Assembly (NCBI RefSeq): GCF_000166395.1
Contig: NC_014655.1
Coordinates: forward strand, 186,001 to 250,000
Origin: Leadbetterella byssophila DSM 17132
GTDB taxonomy: Bacteria; Bacteroidota; Bacteroidia; Cytophagales; Spirosomataceae
Reading direction: 5' to 3'
DNA length: 64,000 bases
The notes beneath the pieces are model-generated. The model worked only from the letters and a program-made list of their open reading frames with translations. It did no database searches and had not been told where the DNA came from. A program made the translations under genes and the position numbers. Positions 19,765-28,484 of the stretch are shown one piece after another. Numbering within the stretch: position 1 is the first letter of the stretch; each line of letters starts with the position of its first letter.

Positions 19765-19990
19765 AATTAAACTTTGTTTTCATTGGATGAGTACAAAGTT
19801 TATCCTTATCCATGACTTTGCTTCCCAAGTTGAACCCAACTTGGGAAAGATTTTCTCACTTTTCAGGTTTTTCTCACTTTTGGGTACCTTGTAATTTTTT
19901 CTTACGATATGCTTGAATAATGAACAATCATTCAACGAAAAACATATCAACCAACGATTAAATTCGTAAATTTAAACCCAAATCTAAGTA

Positions 19991-20923
19991 ATGGCAAATG
20001 GTAACATAAATGCTCGAACGTTGCATGAGCTGTATCAGCAGCTTGGCCTTTCTACCGATTCCCTGCAAAAAGAATCGGGCTTTACCATACATTACCTCGA
20101 AGACACCTTTAAAAATTTGCCATTCCGTTCGGAACCATTTCGCCCGAACTATTTCAGCTTCCTTTTTATCAAAAGTGCCTTTGGACATTACACAATCGAC
20201 GACCAGCGGTTTGAAGTGACCTCAAACACAGTTTACTTTACCAATCCAGGGAACTATAGGATATTTGAATGGGAACAATTGGAACATACCTGCCTGATCA
20301 CCTTTGGAGAAGGTTTTTTGAAAGAATATGTACACGATGATGTATATCGTGATTTTTCATTTTTGCTGTCTGAAGTTGTTTCACCCCGTGTTTTGACACA
20401 GCATCAATTTGATCAGGTGGAAGAGTTATGCACCCAGATTCATAAAGAGTATAAAGGCGACGCACTTTACAAGAATAAAATTATCGGCGCGCTTGTTATT
20501 GCTTTGCTATTAAAGATCAAAGAATATTTCTTTCAGGATTACAATCCTATTTATGAAGGGAACCGAAGCTCTCAAATTGTAAAAAATTTCAAACTGAATC
20601 TCGAACGTCACTTCCGGGATTTGATCAGCGGAAAAATAAACACTCAATTAAGGGTTCAGGATTATGCGGATTTGCAGTCGCTACACGTTAACTATCTGTC
20701 GAGCGTTATCAGCAATAAAACGGGAAAACCCATTAGCTCCTGGATAGCCGATAAAACCATCACTGAGGCTAAGGTAATGCTCCAAGACGAGGCGCTTAGC
20801 ATTAAAGAAGTTGCCTTTCGTTTAGGTTTCCTGGAAACACCCCACTTCAGCAATTACTTCAAAAAACACACATCCATCAGCCCCGCTGACTATAGGAAAC
20901 AGTATTTCAATAGCCTTTCTTAG
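19991..20923 (+). CDS. AraC-family transcriptional regulator
   Basis: A 310-residue one-component regulator. Residues 40-150 form a cupin-like sensing domain ('RPNYFSFLFIKSAFGHYTIDDQRF' region). Residues 210-305 hold the AraC double helix-turn-helix with 'ISSWIADKTITEAKVMLQDEALSIKEVAFRLGF' and 'HFSNYFKKHTSISPADYRKQY'. It is the first gene of the redox island and points towards the SDR-DUF1097-SDR genes, 96 bases away, which are its likely targets. The inducer is unknown. Confidence 0.88.
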   Translation: MANGNINARTLHELYQQLGLSTDSLQKESGFTIHYLEDTFKNLPFRSEPFRPNYFSFLFIKSAFGHYTIDDQRFEVTSNTVYFTNPGNYRIFEWEQLEHTCLITFGEGFLKEYVHDDVYRDFSFLLSEVVSPRVLTQHQFDQVEELCTQIHKEYKGDALYKNKIIGALVIALLLKIKEYFFQDYNPIYEGNRSSQIVKNFKLNLERHFRDLISGKINTQLRVQDYADLQSLHVNYLSSVISNKTGKPISSWIADKTITEAKVMLQDEALSIKEVAFRLGFLETPHFSNYFKKHTSISPADYRKQYFNSLS

Positions 20924-21019
20924 ATATTTACAACACCCTCTATGATCTTTGTACGTTAGCAGGGACATGAATGTACCAACTTTGTCTTATCAAATTAACA
21001 ATGATAAAAACAAAGTATT

Positions 21020-21760
21020 ATGAGTACATTAAACAACAAAGTGATCCTTGTGACCGGAGCGTCAAGAGGTATCGGTGCTGAAGTAGCACAAAGGCTGGCT
21101 ACCGCCGGCGCAAAAGTAATCGTAAACTATGCTGGTGGAAAAGATGCCGTCGATCAAGTAGTTTCTTCTATTAAGGAGCAAGGAGGCGATGCTATTGCCT
21201 TACAAGCCGATGTAAGCAATGCCGATGCGGTAAAGCAGCTATTCGACAACGCCATCAATCATTACGGAAGAATTGATGTATTGGTCAACAATGCGGGTAT
21301 TATGATCACCAAACTGATCAAAGACACTACTGACGAAGACTTTTCACGTCAGTTCGACATCAATGTAAAAGGTGTCTTCAATACGCTTCGTGAAGCGTCA
21401 ACACGTTTGGCAGATAACGGTTCAATTATCAATTTTTCAACTTCGGTAAACCGCCTAATGTTACCTACTTATGGCACATACGTAGCTACCAAGTCAGCCG
21501 TAGAGCAACTAACACGTGTATTTGCAAAAGAGGTAGGAAGCAGGGGCATCAATGTCAATTCTGTTTCTCCCGGTCCTACCAATACCGAATTGTTTACGAA
21601 TGGCAAATCACAGGAAGTCATCGACCGATTAGCTTCTTTCTCCGCTTTTAATCGTATCGGCGAACCACAGGATATTGCTAAGGTCATTGTTTTTCTGGCC
21701 AGCGATGAAGCCAAGTGGGTTTCCGCACAGAACATAGGCGTAAATGGTGCTATGGCCTAA
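21020..21760 (+). CDS. Short-chain dehydrogenase/reductase (FabG-like)
   Basis: A 246-residue classical SDR. The cofactor motif 'TGASRGIG' is at residues 12-19, 'NNAG' follows near 90, and the catalytic pair appears as 'YVATK' near residue 153. Arg after the glycine motif suggests NADP(H) use. The length is normal. It sits 96 bases downstream of the AraC gene and starts an apparent operon with the DUF1097 gene and a second SDR. The substrate cannot be told from sequence; reduction of a small carbonyl compound is likely. Confidence 0.9.
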   Translation: MSTLNNKVILVTGASRGIGAEVAQRLATAGAKVIVNYAGGKDAVDQVVSSIKEQGGDAIALQADVSNADAVKQLFDNAINHYGRIDVLVNNAGIMITKLIKDTTDEDFSRQFDINVKGVFNTLREASTRLADNGSIINFSTSVNRLMLPTYGTYVATKSAVEQLTRVFAKEVGSRGINVNSVSPGPTNTELFTNGKSQEVIDRLASFSAFNRIGEPQDIAKVIVFLASDEAKWVSAQNIGVNGAMA

Positions 21761-21794
21761 AAACACTAATAAATAAAATTTAAAAAAATATATC

Positions 21795-22268
21795 ATGAAA
21801 ACTTTACCGATTGCAATAGCTTTTGGCCTGTTTGGGGCAATTGCAGTAACCGTATCCTTCTCTCAACAGTGGCCTACATGGGTAATGTTTGTAGCTTGGG
21901 TTAGCTTCTACCTCTTTGGCAAGACGTGGCAAAGTTCGCTTTGGGTGTTTCTGCAAATCGTATTGGGTATGTGTATGGCTGTATTGATACAGCTAACCGC
22001 TGGATTGTTAGGACAATTGATTGGAGCGTTCGGCTTTGCTGCCTCCGTGTTTCTTTATATTGGATCACTGGCTTATATCGCAAGAACAAGAAAATTAAAC
22101 AATATACCTGCTTGGTTCCTAGGGCTTATCATCCTTTTCGGAGTTCATCCTCCATTGGAGCCGTTGCCAATATTGCAAATCCTTATTCCAATTATTGCAG
22201 GATTTGTATTTGCATGGCTAAACAACCTGGTTGTTGAAAAGATCCATGCTCGCCAATCACAGCAATAA
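21795..22268 (+). CDS. DUF1097 family membrane protein
   Basis: A 157-residue inner-membrane protein with about five hydrophobic segments, near residues 5-23, 28-43, 48-70, 72-92 and 105-145. The sequence ('WPTWVMFVAWVSFYLFG', 'IIAGFVFAW') fits DUF1097, the family of E. coli YcdZ. The function is unknown. It lies 34 bases after one SDR gene and 33 before another, so it is probably co-transcribed with them. It may be a small transporter or membrane helper for the same stress response, but this is inferred. Confidence 0.8.
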   Translation: MKTLPIAIAFGLFGAIAVTVSFSQQWPTWVMFVAWVSFYLFGKTWQSSLWVFLQIVLGMCMAVLIQLTAGLLGQLIGAFGFAASVFLYIGSLAYIARTRKLNNIPAWFLGLIILFGVHPPLEPLPILQILIPIIAGFVFAWLNNLVVEKIHARQSQQ

Positions 22269-22301
22269 TAAATCCACTAAAAAGTTTAAAATTCAAAAAC
22301 A

Positions 22302-23054
22302 ATGAACTCGTTAAAAAACAAAGTAGCCATTATTACCGGCTCAGGAAGAGGCTTGGGAAAAGCCATCGCAGAACGTTATGCCGCTTTAGGTGCAGACGTT
22401 GTACTAAACTACTCTAGGGATAAAGCTTCGGCAGATGAAGTAGAAAGCAATATCAAAGCTATGGGAGCTAAGGTAATTTCAGTACAGGCCGATGTAAGCA
22501 AGGTAGACGATATCAAGCGTCTGTTTGAAGAAGCTAAGAAAGCATTCGGCAAAATAGATATCGTTGTTGCAAATGCAGGTATTGAAATGGTTGAAACACC
22601 CGTTACCGAATTTACGGAAGAGCAATTTGACAGGTTATTTTCCATCAATACCAAAGGCGCTTATTTTACAATGCAGCAAGCTGCACTGAATGTGGAAGAT
22701 AATGGCCGGATCATTTATGTAGCTTCAAGTACCACTGTTTTTCCGGTACCGGGCATGGCTGTCTATGGGGGTAGCAAAACAACTCCCAGATATCTGGTCA
22801 ATGTACTATCCCAAGAGATCGCGCACCGTGGCGTTACGGTCAATACTATTGTTCCTTTTGCTGTGGATCATTCGGGAATTTTTGCCGAAGAAGGAAGTTA
22901 TCCGGAATTGAGAAAATCTTTGATTGATAGCTGTCCGATGGGAAGATTGGCAGAAGTGGAAGATGTGGCCAACATTGCTGAATTCTTCGCCAGTGATCTG
23001 TCTTCTTTTGTAAACGGACAACATTTAGTTGTAAATGGCGGTGCCAATCAATAA
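22302..23054 (+). CDS. Short-chain dehydrogenase/reductase
   Basis: A 250-residue SDR related to the one at 21020. The motif 'TGSGRGLG' (residues 13-20), 'NAG' near 91 and 'YGGSK' (catalytic Tyr and Lys near 156-160) are all present. 'GQHLVVNGG' is the typical C-terminal end. It is the third gene of the operon downstream of the AraC regulator. NADP(H) use is suggested by the Arg after the glycine motif. The substrate is unknown. Confidence 0.9.
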   Translation: MNSLKNKVAIITGSGRGLGKAIAERYAALGADVVLNYSRDKASADEVESNIKAMGAKVISVQADVSKVDDIKRLFEEAKKAFGKIDIVVANAGIEMVETPVTEFTEEQFDRLFSINTKGAYFTMQQAALNVEDNGRIIYVASSTTVFPVPGMAVYGGSKTTPRYLVNVLSQEIAHRGVTVNTIVPFAVDHSGIFAEEGSYPELRKSLIDSCPMGRLAEVEDVANIAEFFASDLSSFVNGQHLVVNGGANQ

Positions 23055-23075
23055 TTACTACCAGTGACTATATTC

Positions 23076-23266
23076 ATGAAAATATTACCGATCCTGCTCC
23101 TGTGCTCGTTACAAGCATGTGGACAGATCGGTAATTATCAATATAAAACAATTGTTATGGACACTTCCATAGTGACACGTGGGGTGATTTTAAAACGTAT
23201 CTTAAATTTCACCTCGATGCCGCAGGCAAGTTTGACAAATTGGAAATTGGTCAGACAAGTTATTAA
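23076..23266 (+). pseudogene. Remnant of an NTF2/SnoaL-like lipoprotein gene (internal deletion and frameshift)
   Basis: The 5' part encodes a lipoprotein signal ('MKILPILLLCSLQAC') and a short mature start. From 23159 a different frame reads 'GHFHSDTWGDFKTYLKFHL' and ends 'KLEIGQTSY' with a stop at 23264-23266. That end closely matches the C-terminus of the intact gene at 31925-32347 ('GKFHSDKWGDFKTYFRFHI', 'ERLDVGQADY'). The middle (roughly 80-90 residues) is missing, and the two parts are in different frames, so the gene is broken. It is the last relic downstream of the SDR operon. Confidence 0.7.
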
Positions 23267-23300
23267 TATTTAAATATTTGCTGCTATGTAAAAAAATGAA

Positions 23301-23343
23301 TGGTATTTTGAACAAAGTAAAGTTGGCATTCTGAACAAACTAA
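23301..23343. promoter_or_regulatory. Tandem AraC-type operator upstream of the 23390 gene
   Basis: Two 20-bp direct repeats match at 17 of 20 positions: TGGTATTTTGAACAAAGTAA (23301-23320) and TGGCATTCTGAACAAACTAA (23324-23343). The 23-bp period is about two helical turns, the usual layout of AraC-family operators. A -7 box follows. The AraC product encoded at 24488 is the nearest candidate binder. Confidence 0.6.
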
Positions 23344-23360
23344 CCCATATTTATCTATGG

Positions 23361-23368
23361 TAAATTTG
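23361..23368 (+). promoter_or_regulatory. -7 box (TAAATTTG) for the 23390 gene
   Basis: TAAATTTG matches TAnnTTTG exactly and lies 21 bases before the ATG. No good TTG -33 box is at the usual spacing, which fits an activator-dependent promoter served by the tandem repeat just upstream. Confidence 0.55.
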
Positions 23369-23389
23369 CTTTCAATAATATGATATATA

Positions 23390-24364
23390 ATGAAAGCAAT
23401 AGTTTTAAAAGAATTTGGATCGGCTGAAAACTTACAGATAGCTGAAATACCAACTCCAGAGATAGCAGGGAATGAAGTATTAATACAAGTAAAAGCATTT
23501 GGTATTAATCCTCTGGATGCACATGTGAGAGCAATACCAGACTGGTGGAAACTGGTTAGCGGTTCAGCGGTTACAGAACCTTATGTAATTCTGGGTTGGG
23601 ATGTATCGGGTGTGGTAACAAAAGTTGGAAAAGCCGTAACTAGGTTTAAGGAAGGAGATGCTGTATATGGTCTGATAAGATTTTTAGGTGCTGGTAATGG
23701 CTATGCTGAGTATGTGTCAGCTCCTGAAACCGATCTGTCTTTAAAGCCCGATAATATCAGCTTCGAGGAAGCTGCGGCAGCAACAATGGCTGTGCAAACA
23801 GCCTGGGTGTCACTTGTTCATTATGGTAAAATTAAAAAAGGCGACAAAGTAGTTATTACGGGAGCTTCAGGTGGTGTTGGCCATTATGCCGTACAGATTG
23901 CAAAAAATTTTGGAGCCTATGTGGTGGCCGTTTCATCTGGAGAAAACAAGGACTGGGTGCTTAGTTTGGGAGCAGATGAATATATAGACTATAAAACTCA
24001 AAATTTTGAAGAAATCATCAAAGATGCGGACCTGGTACATGATGCTGTCTGGAGCGAGGATGAAACCCACCTTGCCCGATCACTGAATGCCCTTAAACCT
24101 GGGGGAACCTTACTTAGCTTAATGGTTTTTCCTAGTGTTGACTTTATTAAGGCTGCAAAAGAGCAGAAAAACATTACCGTAGTTCGTGCCAATTTATCGG
24201 ATACTCCAGATAAGCAGGCAGACATTGAAGCAATTAATGCTTTACTTTCCGCAGGAAAAATAAAATCGCATGTATCCCAGGTTTTTCCTATGGAAGACAC
24301 TTACAAGGCACACCTTCAGATTGAAACCCATAGCACAGTAGGAAAATTAGTTGTTGTTCCATAA
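23390..24364 (+). CDS. NADP-dependent MDR-family oxidoreductase (quinone-reductase-like)
   Basis: A 324-residue medium-chain dehydrogenase/reductase of the zeta-crystallin/quinone reductase type. The GroES-like N-terminal domain ('ENLQIAEIPTPEIAGNEVLIQVKAFGINPLD' region) lacks the catalytic zinc ligands of alcohol dehydrogenases. The Rossmann motif is 'TGASGGVGHYAVQIAK' near residues 160-175. It probably reduces quinones or enones with NADPH. It has its own tandem operator and -7 box and is followed by an AraC gene 123 bases downstream. Confidence 0.88.
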   Translation: MKAIVLKEFGSAENLQIAEIPTPEIAGNEVLIQVKAFGINPLDAHVRAIPDWWKLVSGSAVTEPYVILGWDVSGVVTKVGKAVTRFKEGDAVYGLIRFLGAGNGYAEYVSAPETDLSLKPDNISFEEAAAATMAVQTAWVSLVHYGKIKKGDKVVITGASGGVGHYAVQIAKNFGAYVVAVSSGENKDWVLSLGADEYIDYKTQNFEEIIKDADLVHDAVWSEDETHLARSLNALKPGGTLLSLMVFPSVDFIKAAKEQKNITVVRANLSDTPDKQADIEAINALLSAGKIKSHVSQVFPMEDTYKAHLQIETHSTVGKLVVVP

Positions 24365-24487
24365 AATGAAATTCAAGCAACAGAACAATTATCAGCAGAT
24401 GGTAACTAACCTGCTGATTTATTTGAGAGTGGAATAGTCATTATTAAAGAGCATGTTAGAATTAATGTAAAAAATTTAAGAGCTACT

Positions 24488-25297
24488 ATGGCAGTACAAA
24501 CTAAAAACGACTTCAACGAAATTGTATGTTCCGTTACCGAAGAAAAATATTATAAAGATGATCTTTTTTTTGATTATCATTCTTTTGTAAGGGTTTTGTC
24601 AGGCGAAATGAAAGTAATCCAAGCTGATAAAACCTATGTATTTGGTTCCGGAAGCACTTTCCTTTACCCAAGAAATCAACTCTGCACTGTAATCAAATAT
24701 CCGCTTGATGGAAGGCCATACAGATCAATTGTTATGACATTAAAGCCACAGCGTTTGGAAGATTTTTACAAGAAGCAGAATGTCAAATCGGGCGAATCGT
24801 CATCTCCCAAAATAAAGGAGTTTTACCCCAATCCTTTGCTGGATAGTCTTTTCGACTCTTTATTACCATATTTTCGTTTAAACAATCAATTACCTGAGAA
24901 TTTAACTACATTGAAGATTGAGGAAGCCATTAGTGTACTTCGGGCAATTGACAAAGATGTGGATGGAATACTGGCAGATTTTTCCCAACCAGGTAAAATC
25001 AATTTATTTGATTTTATGCAAAAAAACTATATGTTCAATCTTTCGCTCGAAAAATTCAGCTATCTGACAGGGCGAAGTCTCTCAGCTTTTAACAGGGATT
25101 TCAGATCTACTTTCCATAGTTCTCCTCAAAAGTGGCTCACGCAAAAGCGATTGGAATTAGCACAACAAAGAATAAGAGAGGAAAAAATAAAACCTGTTGA
25201 TGTGTATGTGGAAGTAGGTTTTGAGAATTTATCCCACTTTTCCTATGCCTTTAAAAAACAATTTGGCTATGCTCCAAGTGAAATTCCCTCATTGTAA
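24488..25297 (+). CDS. AraC-family regulator (ExsA-like type)
   Basis: A 269-residue regulator. The N-terminal cupin-like domain spans residues 20-110 ('VRVLSGEMKVIQADKTY', 'TFLYPRNQL'). The C-terminal 100 residues have 'FSYLTGRSLSAFNRDF', 'PQKWLTQKRLELA' and 'VYVEVGFENLSHFSYAFKKQFGYAP', the double HTH. It lies between two genes (23390 and 25519) whose upstream regions share half-sites of the type GAATGGTATTT and CATTCTGAAC, so it may control both. It resembles the truncated regulator at 28485. Confidence 0.88.
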   Translation: MAVQTKNDFNEIVCSVTEEKYYKDDLFFDYHSFVRVLSGEMKVIQADKTYVFGSGSTFLYPRNQLCTVIKYPLDGRPYRSIVMTLKPQRLEDFYKKQNVKSGESSSPKIKEFYPNPLLDSLFDSLLPYFRLNNQLPENLTTLKIEEAISVLRAIDKDVDGILADFSQPGKINLFDFMQKNYMFNLSLEKFSYLTGRSLSAFNRDFRSTFHSSPQKWLTQKRLELAQQRIREEKIKPVDVYVEVGFENLSHFSYAFKKQFGYAPSEIPSL

Positions 25298-25443
25298 TTC
25301 AAAACACATACTTTGATTTAAATAGTTGAACAATACTTTATTCATTAAAATATATAGCTCAGACAATAAATATAAAGATCATAGAACAGCTAAAGGTACC
25401 TAATGGTCCAATCGTCGTAATTTTACAAGATACTTTTCATCAC

Positions 25444-25495
25444 GAATGGTATTTGGATTAATATGTATTTCATCGAAGAACCGACCATTCTGAAC
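25444..25495. promoter_or_regulatory. Half-sites shared with the 23301 operator, upstream of the NmrA-like gene
   Basis: GAATGGTATTT (25444-25454) and CCATTCTGAAC (25485-25495) recur here from the 23298-23343 region, but about 36 bases apart instead of 23. They lie 24-75 bases before the NmrA-like gene. Shared control by one AraC-type protein is inferred. Confidence 0.4.
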
Positions 25496-25518
25496 CCTGG
25501 CATAACCAAAAGTATTTA

Positions 25519-26391
25519 ATGATGAAAAAAATAGCAATTATAGGAGCAACAGGCATGCTAGGTGAGCCTGTAACAAAAGCATTTATCAATGAAGGATTTG
25601 ATGTTTCTCTGCTTGTCCGCAATGTTAATAAGGCCAAACAGATATTCCCTTCAAACGTGCGTTTAGTGCAAGGGGATTTAAGGGACATTGAATCGATAGG
25701 GCAGTTTTTAAGCGAACAGGAAGGTCTTTATTTGAACCTTTCAGTAAAACAAAACAGTGGTAAATCCGATTTTCAACCAGAAAGAGAAGGACTTGATCAT
25801 GTTCTCCAGATTGCAAAAAACAATACAACGGTTACAAGGATAGGATATTTGTCTTCTCTGATTCATCTCTACCAGGGGCAAAATGGTTTTGATTGGTGGG
25901 CATTTGACCTAAAACAAGAAGCTGTTTCTAAAATTAAAAACAGCGGACTTCCATATTCTATTTTTTATCCATCCACCTTCATGGAAAATTATGACAAAGG
26001 CAGTTACAGGCAGGGGAAAAATATTGTACTTGCCGGAACATCCAAATACAAGATGTATTTGATTTCAGGCAATGATTATGCTAGGCAGGTAGTGAAGACC
26101 TTTCAACGTGACAATGGTAATAATGAATATGTGATACAAGGAAAAGAAGGGTTCACTGCCGATGAAGCAGCAAAGGTTTTCGTAGAAAACTATACAAAGG
26201 AGAAATTAAAAATAATGAAAGCTCCAATGGCATTAATGTCGTTTATGGGCTTGTTTTCAAATAAGTTTAATTACGGGGCAAAAATTGTGGATGCGCTTAA
26301 TAATTATCCTGAAAAATTTGAAGCCGAAAAAACCTGGTTGGATCTGGGTGAGCCACAAACGAAATTCATAGATTATATTCAAAACGTTTGA
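25519..26391 (+). CDS. NmrA-like NAD(P)-binding protein
   Basis: A 290-residue atypical SDR of the NmrA/HSCARG group. The N-terminal NAD(P) motif 'IIGATGMLGEPV' (residues 6-17) is followed by 'LLVRNVNKAKQIFP' and 'RLVQGDLRD'. The usual catalytic Tyr-x-x-x-Lys is not clear, as in NmrA proteins that sense redox state instead of catalysing. 'YSIFYPSTFMENYD' is the typical substrate-side segment. It stands alone after the AraC gene and converges on the next AraC gene at 26452. Confidence 0.82.
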   Translation: MMKKIAIIGATGMLGEPVTKAFINEGFDVSLLVRNVNKAKQIFPSNVRLVQGDLRDIESIGQFLSEQEGLYLNLSVKQNSGKSDFQPEREGLDHVLQIAKNNTTVTRIGYLSSLIHLYQGQNGFDWWAFDLKQEAVSKIKNSGLPYSIFYPSTFMENYDKGSYRQGKNIVLAGTSKYKMYLISGNDYARQVVKTFQRDNGNNEYVIQGKEGFTADEAAKVFVENYTKEKLKIMKAPMALMSFMGLFSNKFNYGAKIVDALNNYPEKFEAEKTWLDLGEPQTKFIDYIQNV

Positions 26392-26451
26392 TTGGCAATC
26401 ATGCAGCATGCTACTCCATATAACGTGCAAATGACCCAGTAGACAAGAGGA

Positions 26452-27372
26452 TTAATTAAACGAAGCCCTGTACTCCAGTGGAGAAAGAGTGGTTTTACTT
26501 TTGAACAACCTATTCAGTGACTGCGGCCTTTCAAATCCCAATTGGTAGGCAATTTCAGCAACCGATAAACGGGTGGTAGATAAAAGAGTTTTAGCCATTT
26601 CAATCACTTTATTTTGTATATGATGTTGCGCACTCTGTCCGGTGGATACACGTAACATTTCTCCTAAATAATTTGCCGATAGATGCAGCCTGTTCGCAAA
26701 ATATTGAACTGAAGGCAATCCCTTGACCAAAGCGTCTTCCTTGGAAAAATATTCATCCAGTAGTTGCTCGAAACGAGTTGAAAGATCATCGCTTTGCAGT
26801 TTTCGGGTAATGAACTGACGATTGTAATAGCGATTGCCATATACCAACAGTAAATCAATATAGCTAACGATAGCCTCCTGGCTAAAGCCATCAATGTTTG
26901 TATGATATTCACGTTCAATTCCCGCCATGATTTCACGCATATGCGTCTTTTCATTTTCTGACAAGAAAAGCGCCTCTGTTACACTATAATCAAAGAAGCT
27001 GTATTTCTTAATCTTATTCGATAAAGCAAACGATTGGATAAAGTCCGGGTGAAAGGTCAGCATATAGCCGTCAGTTACATTTTCCGATTGCTCAGCAACA
27101 CTTATTACCTGACCGGGTTTGAAGAAGGACATGACACCTTCATTGAAATCATACGTTTTCGGACCGTATCTCAATACGCAATCGGGTCCTTGCTTTATGG
27201 AAATACAATATAGGTTTAGGATGACCGATGTGCCGGGCATAGGGTTATTATATTTGACTTTTGAAAAATCAATAATGCTTACCATCGGATGCTCAGGCTT
27301 CTCCAGTTGCAGCAATTCATGATAAGCCTTAACGGAATTGACAGTCTGGAATATTTGTTCCTGCTTTTTCAT
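26452..27372 (-). CDS. AraC-family transcriptional regulator
   Basis: A 306-residue AraC regulator with a cupin-like N-terminal domain (residues 25-150, 'PGTSVILNLYCISIKQGPDC') and a C-terminal double HTH ('YFANRLHLSANYLGEMLRVSTGQSAQHHIQNK', 'VAEIAYQLGFERPQSLNRLFKSKTTLSPLEYR' as key stretches). It sits upstream-opposed to the NmrA-like gene and downstream of an aldo/keto reductase gene on the same strand, separated by a terminator-like hairpin. The aldo/keto reductase is a plausible target. Confidence 0.88.
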   Translation of the reverse strand: MKKQEQIFQTVNSVKAYHELLQLEKPEHPMVSIIDFSKVKYNNPMPGTSVILNLYCISIKQGPDCVLRYGPKTYDFNEGVMSFFKPGQVISVAEQSENVTDGYMLTFHPDFIQSFALSNKIKKYSFFDYSVTEALFLSENEKTHMREIMAGIEREYHTNIDGFSQEAIVSYIDLLLVYGNRYYNRQFITRKLQSDDLSTRFEQLLDEYFSKEDALVKGLPSVQYFANRLHLSANYLGEMLRVSTGQSAQHHIQNKVIEMAKTLLSTTRLSVAEIAYQLGFERPQSLNRLFKSKTTLSPLEYRASFN

Positions 27373-27413
27373 TATTTCAAATTTACAGTTTTTTCTAGGA
27401 TGAGTTTAAAAAT

Positions 27414-27451
27414 CAGCTTCCTATTCGCTCTTGTAGAGAAACAGGAAGCTG
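27414..27451 (-). terminator. Terminator-like hairpin after the aldo/keto reductase
   Basis: A 9-bp inverted repeat, CAGCTTCCT (27414-27422) with AGGAAGCTG (27443-27451), has a 20-base loop and is followed on the - strand by ATTTTT. It likely ends the 27471 gene transcript. Confidence 0.6.
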
Positions 27452-27470
27452 CATAGCATTGTGGCGACGT

Positions 27471-28457
27471 CTAAAAGGATTGGTGAATATTCCTGTCTCC
27501 GGTTTCTGCTCCGACAGGAATAATAGCATCTATCCTGTTCATATCATCATCTGTAAGTGAAATCTCCGCGGCAGCGATATTCTGTTCCACATATTTTACC
27601 TTCTTAGTGCCCGGTATGGGCGTAATACCTTTGGCAATGATCCAGGCAATGGCAAGCTGTGTGGAGTTCACACCTTTTTCTGTAGCAAGCTTGTTGATTT
27701 CATTGACCAGCTCTATATTCTTGTAAAACTGCTCGCCCTGAAAACGTGGGATGGAACGTCTGAAATCATCGGCATCAAAGTCATCGGGGCTTTTGATCTG
27801 TCCGGTCAGGAAGCCACGCCCCAACGGAGAATAAGCTACCAATCCAATCCCCAATTCCTTTGTTGTGTCATATACACCATCCTCTTCGGCTGCACGCTCA
27901 AACAGCGAGTATTCATTCTGTACAGCGGTAATCGGAAAAGCTTCATACGCTTTCTTTATTTGTTCAGCAGTTACTTCAGAAATACCAATGTATTTAACTT
28001 TTCCTTCCTTCACCAATTCCCCCATTGTACCGACGGTTTCTTCAATAGGCACTTCAGGATCGGGACGGTGCAAATAATACAGGTCTATATGGTCAGTTCC
28101 TAAATTTTTCAGGGAACGCTCCACTGCTTTTTTTACGTATTCCGGCTTACCGTTAATGCGCCATGTAAGCTGTTCATTATCATCAATCTCAAAACCAAAT
28201 TTGGTGGCGATAATGTATTTATCCCGGTTCCCTTTGATAGCCTTGCCGACCAGTCTTTCGTTTAGCAAAGGGCCATAAAGGTCAGCGGTATCCAAAAAAT
28301 TGCCACCCAGTTCTAATGAGCGGTGGATGGTGGCGATTGATTCCTTTTCATTTGCCCTGCCGTAGGTGTTTACATTAATTGAGGGACTCATACCCATACA
28401 GCCTAATCCCACTAATGGAATTTCAAGCCCCTGTTTTCCTAAGTTTTTTGTTCTCAT
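27471..28457 (-). CDS. Aldo/keto reductase
   Basis: A 328-residue (beta/alpha)8 NADPH-dependent aldo/keto reductase, AKR13-like. Catalytic residues are visible: Asp and Tyr in 'DTADLYGP' (near residues 57-62), Lys in 'IIATKFGF' (near 86) and His in 'YYLHRPDP' (near 129). The C-terminal cofactor segment reads 'ITPIPGTKKVKYVEQN'. It should reduce aldehydes or ketones to alcohols. The gene is divergent from a truncated AraC gene with only 27 bases between them. Confidence 0.92.
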   Translation of the reverse strand: MRTKNLGKQGLEIPLVGLGCMGMSPSINVNTYGRANEKESIATIHRSLELGGNFLDTADLYGPLLNERLVGKAIKGNRDKYIIATKFGFEIDDNEQLTWRINGKPEYVKKAVERSLKNLGTDHIDLYYLHRPDPEVPIEETVGTMGELVKEGKVKYIGISEVTAEQIKKAYEAFPITAVQNEYSLFERAAEEDGVYDTTKELGIGLVAYSPLGRGFLTGQIKSPDDFDADDFRRSIPRFQGEQFYKNIELVNEINKLATEKGVNSTQLAIAWIIAKGITPIPGTKKVKYVEQNIAAAEISLTDDDMNRIDAIIPVGAETGDRNIHQSF

Positions 28458-28484
28458 TGCTTCATTTTTAAAGAGTTAATAAGC

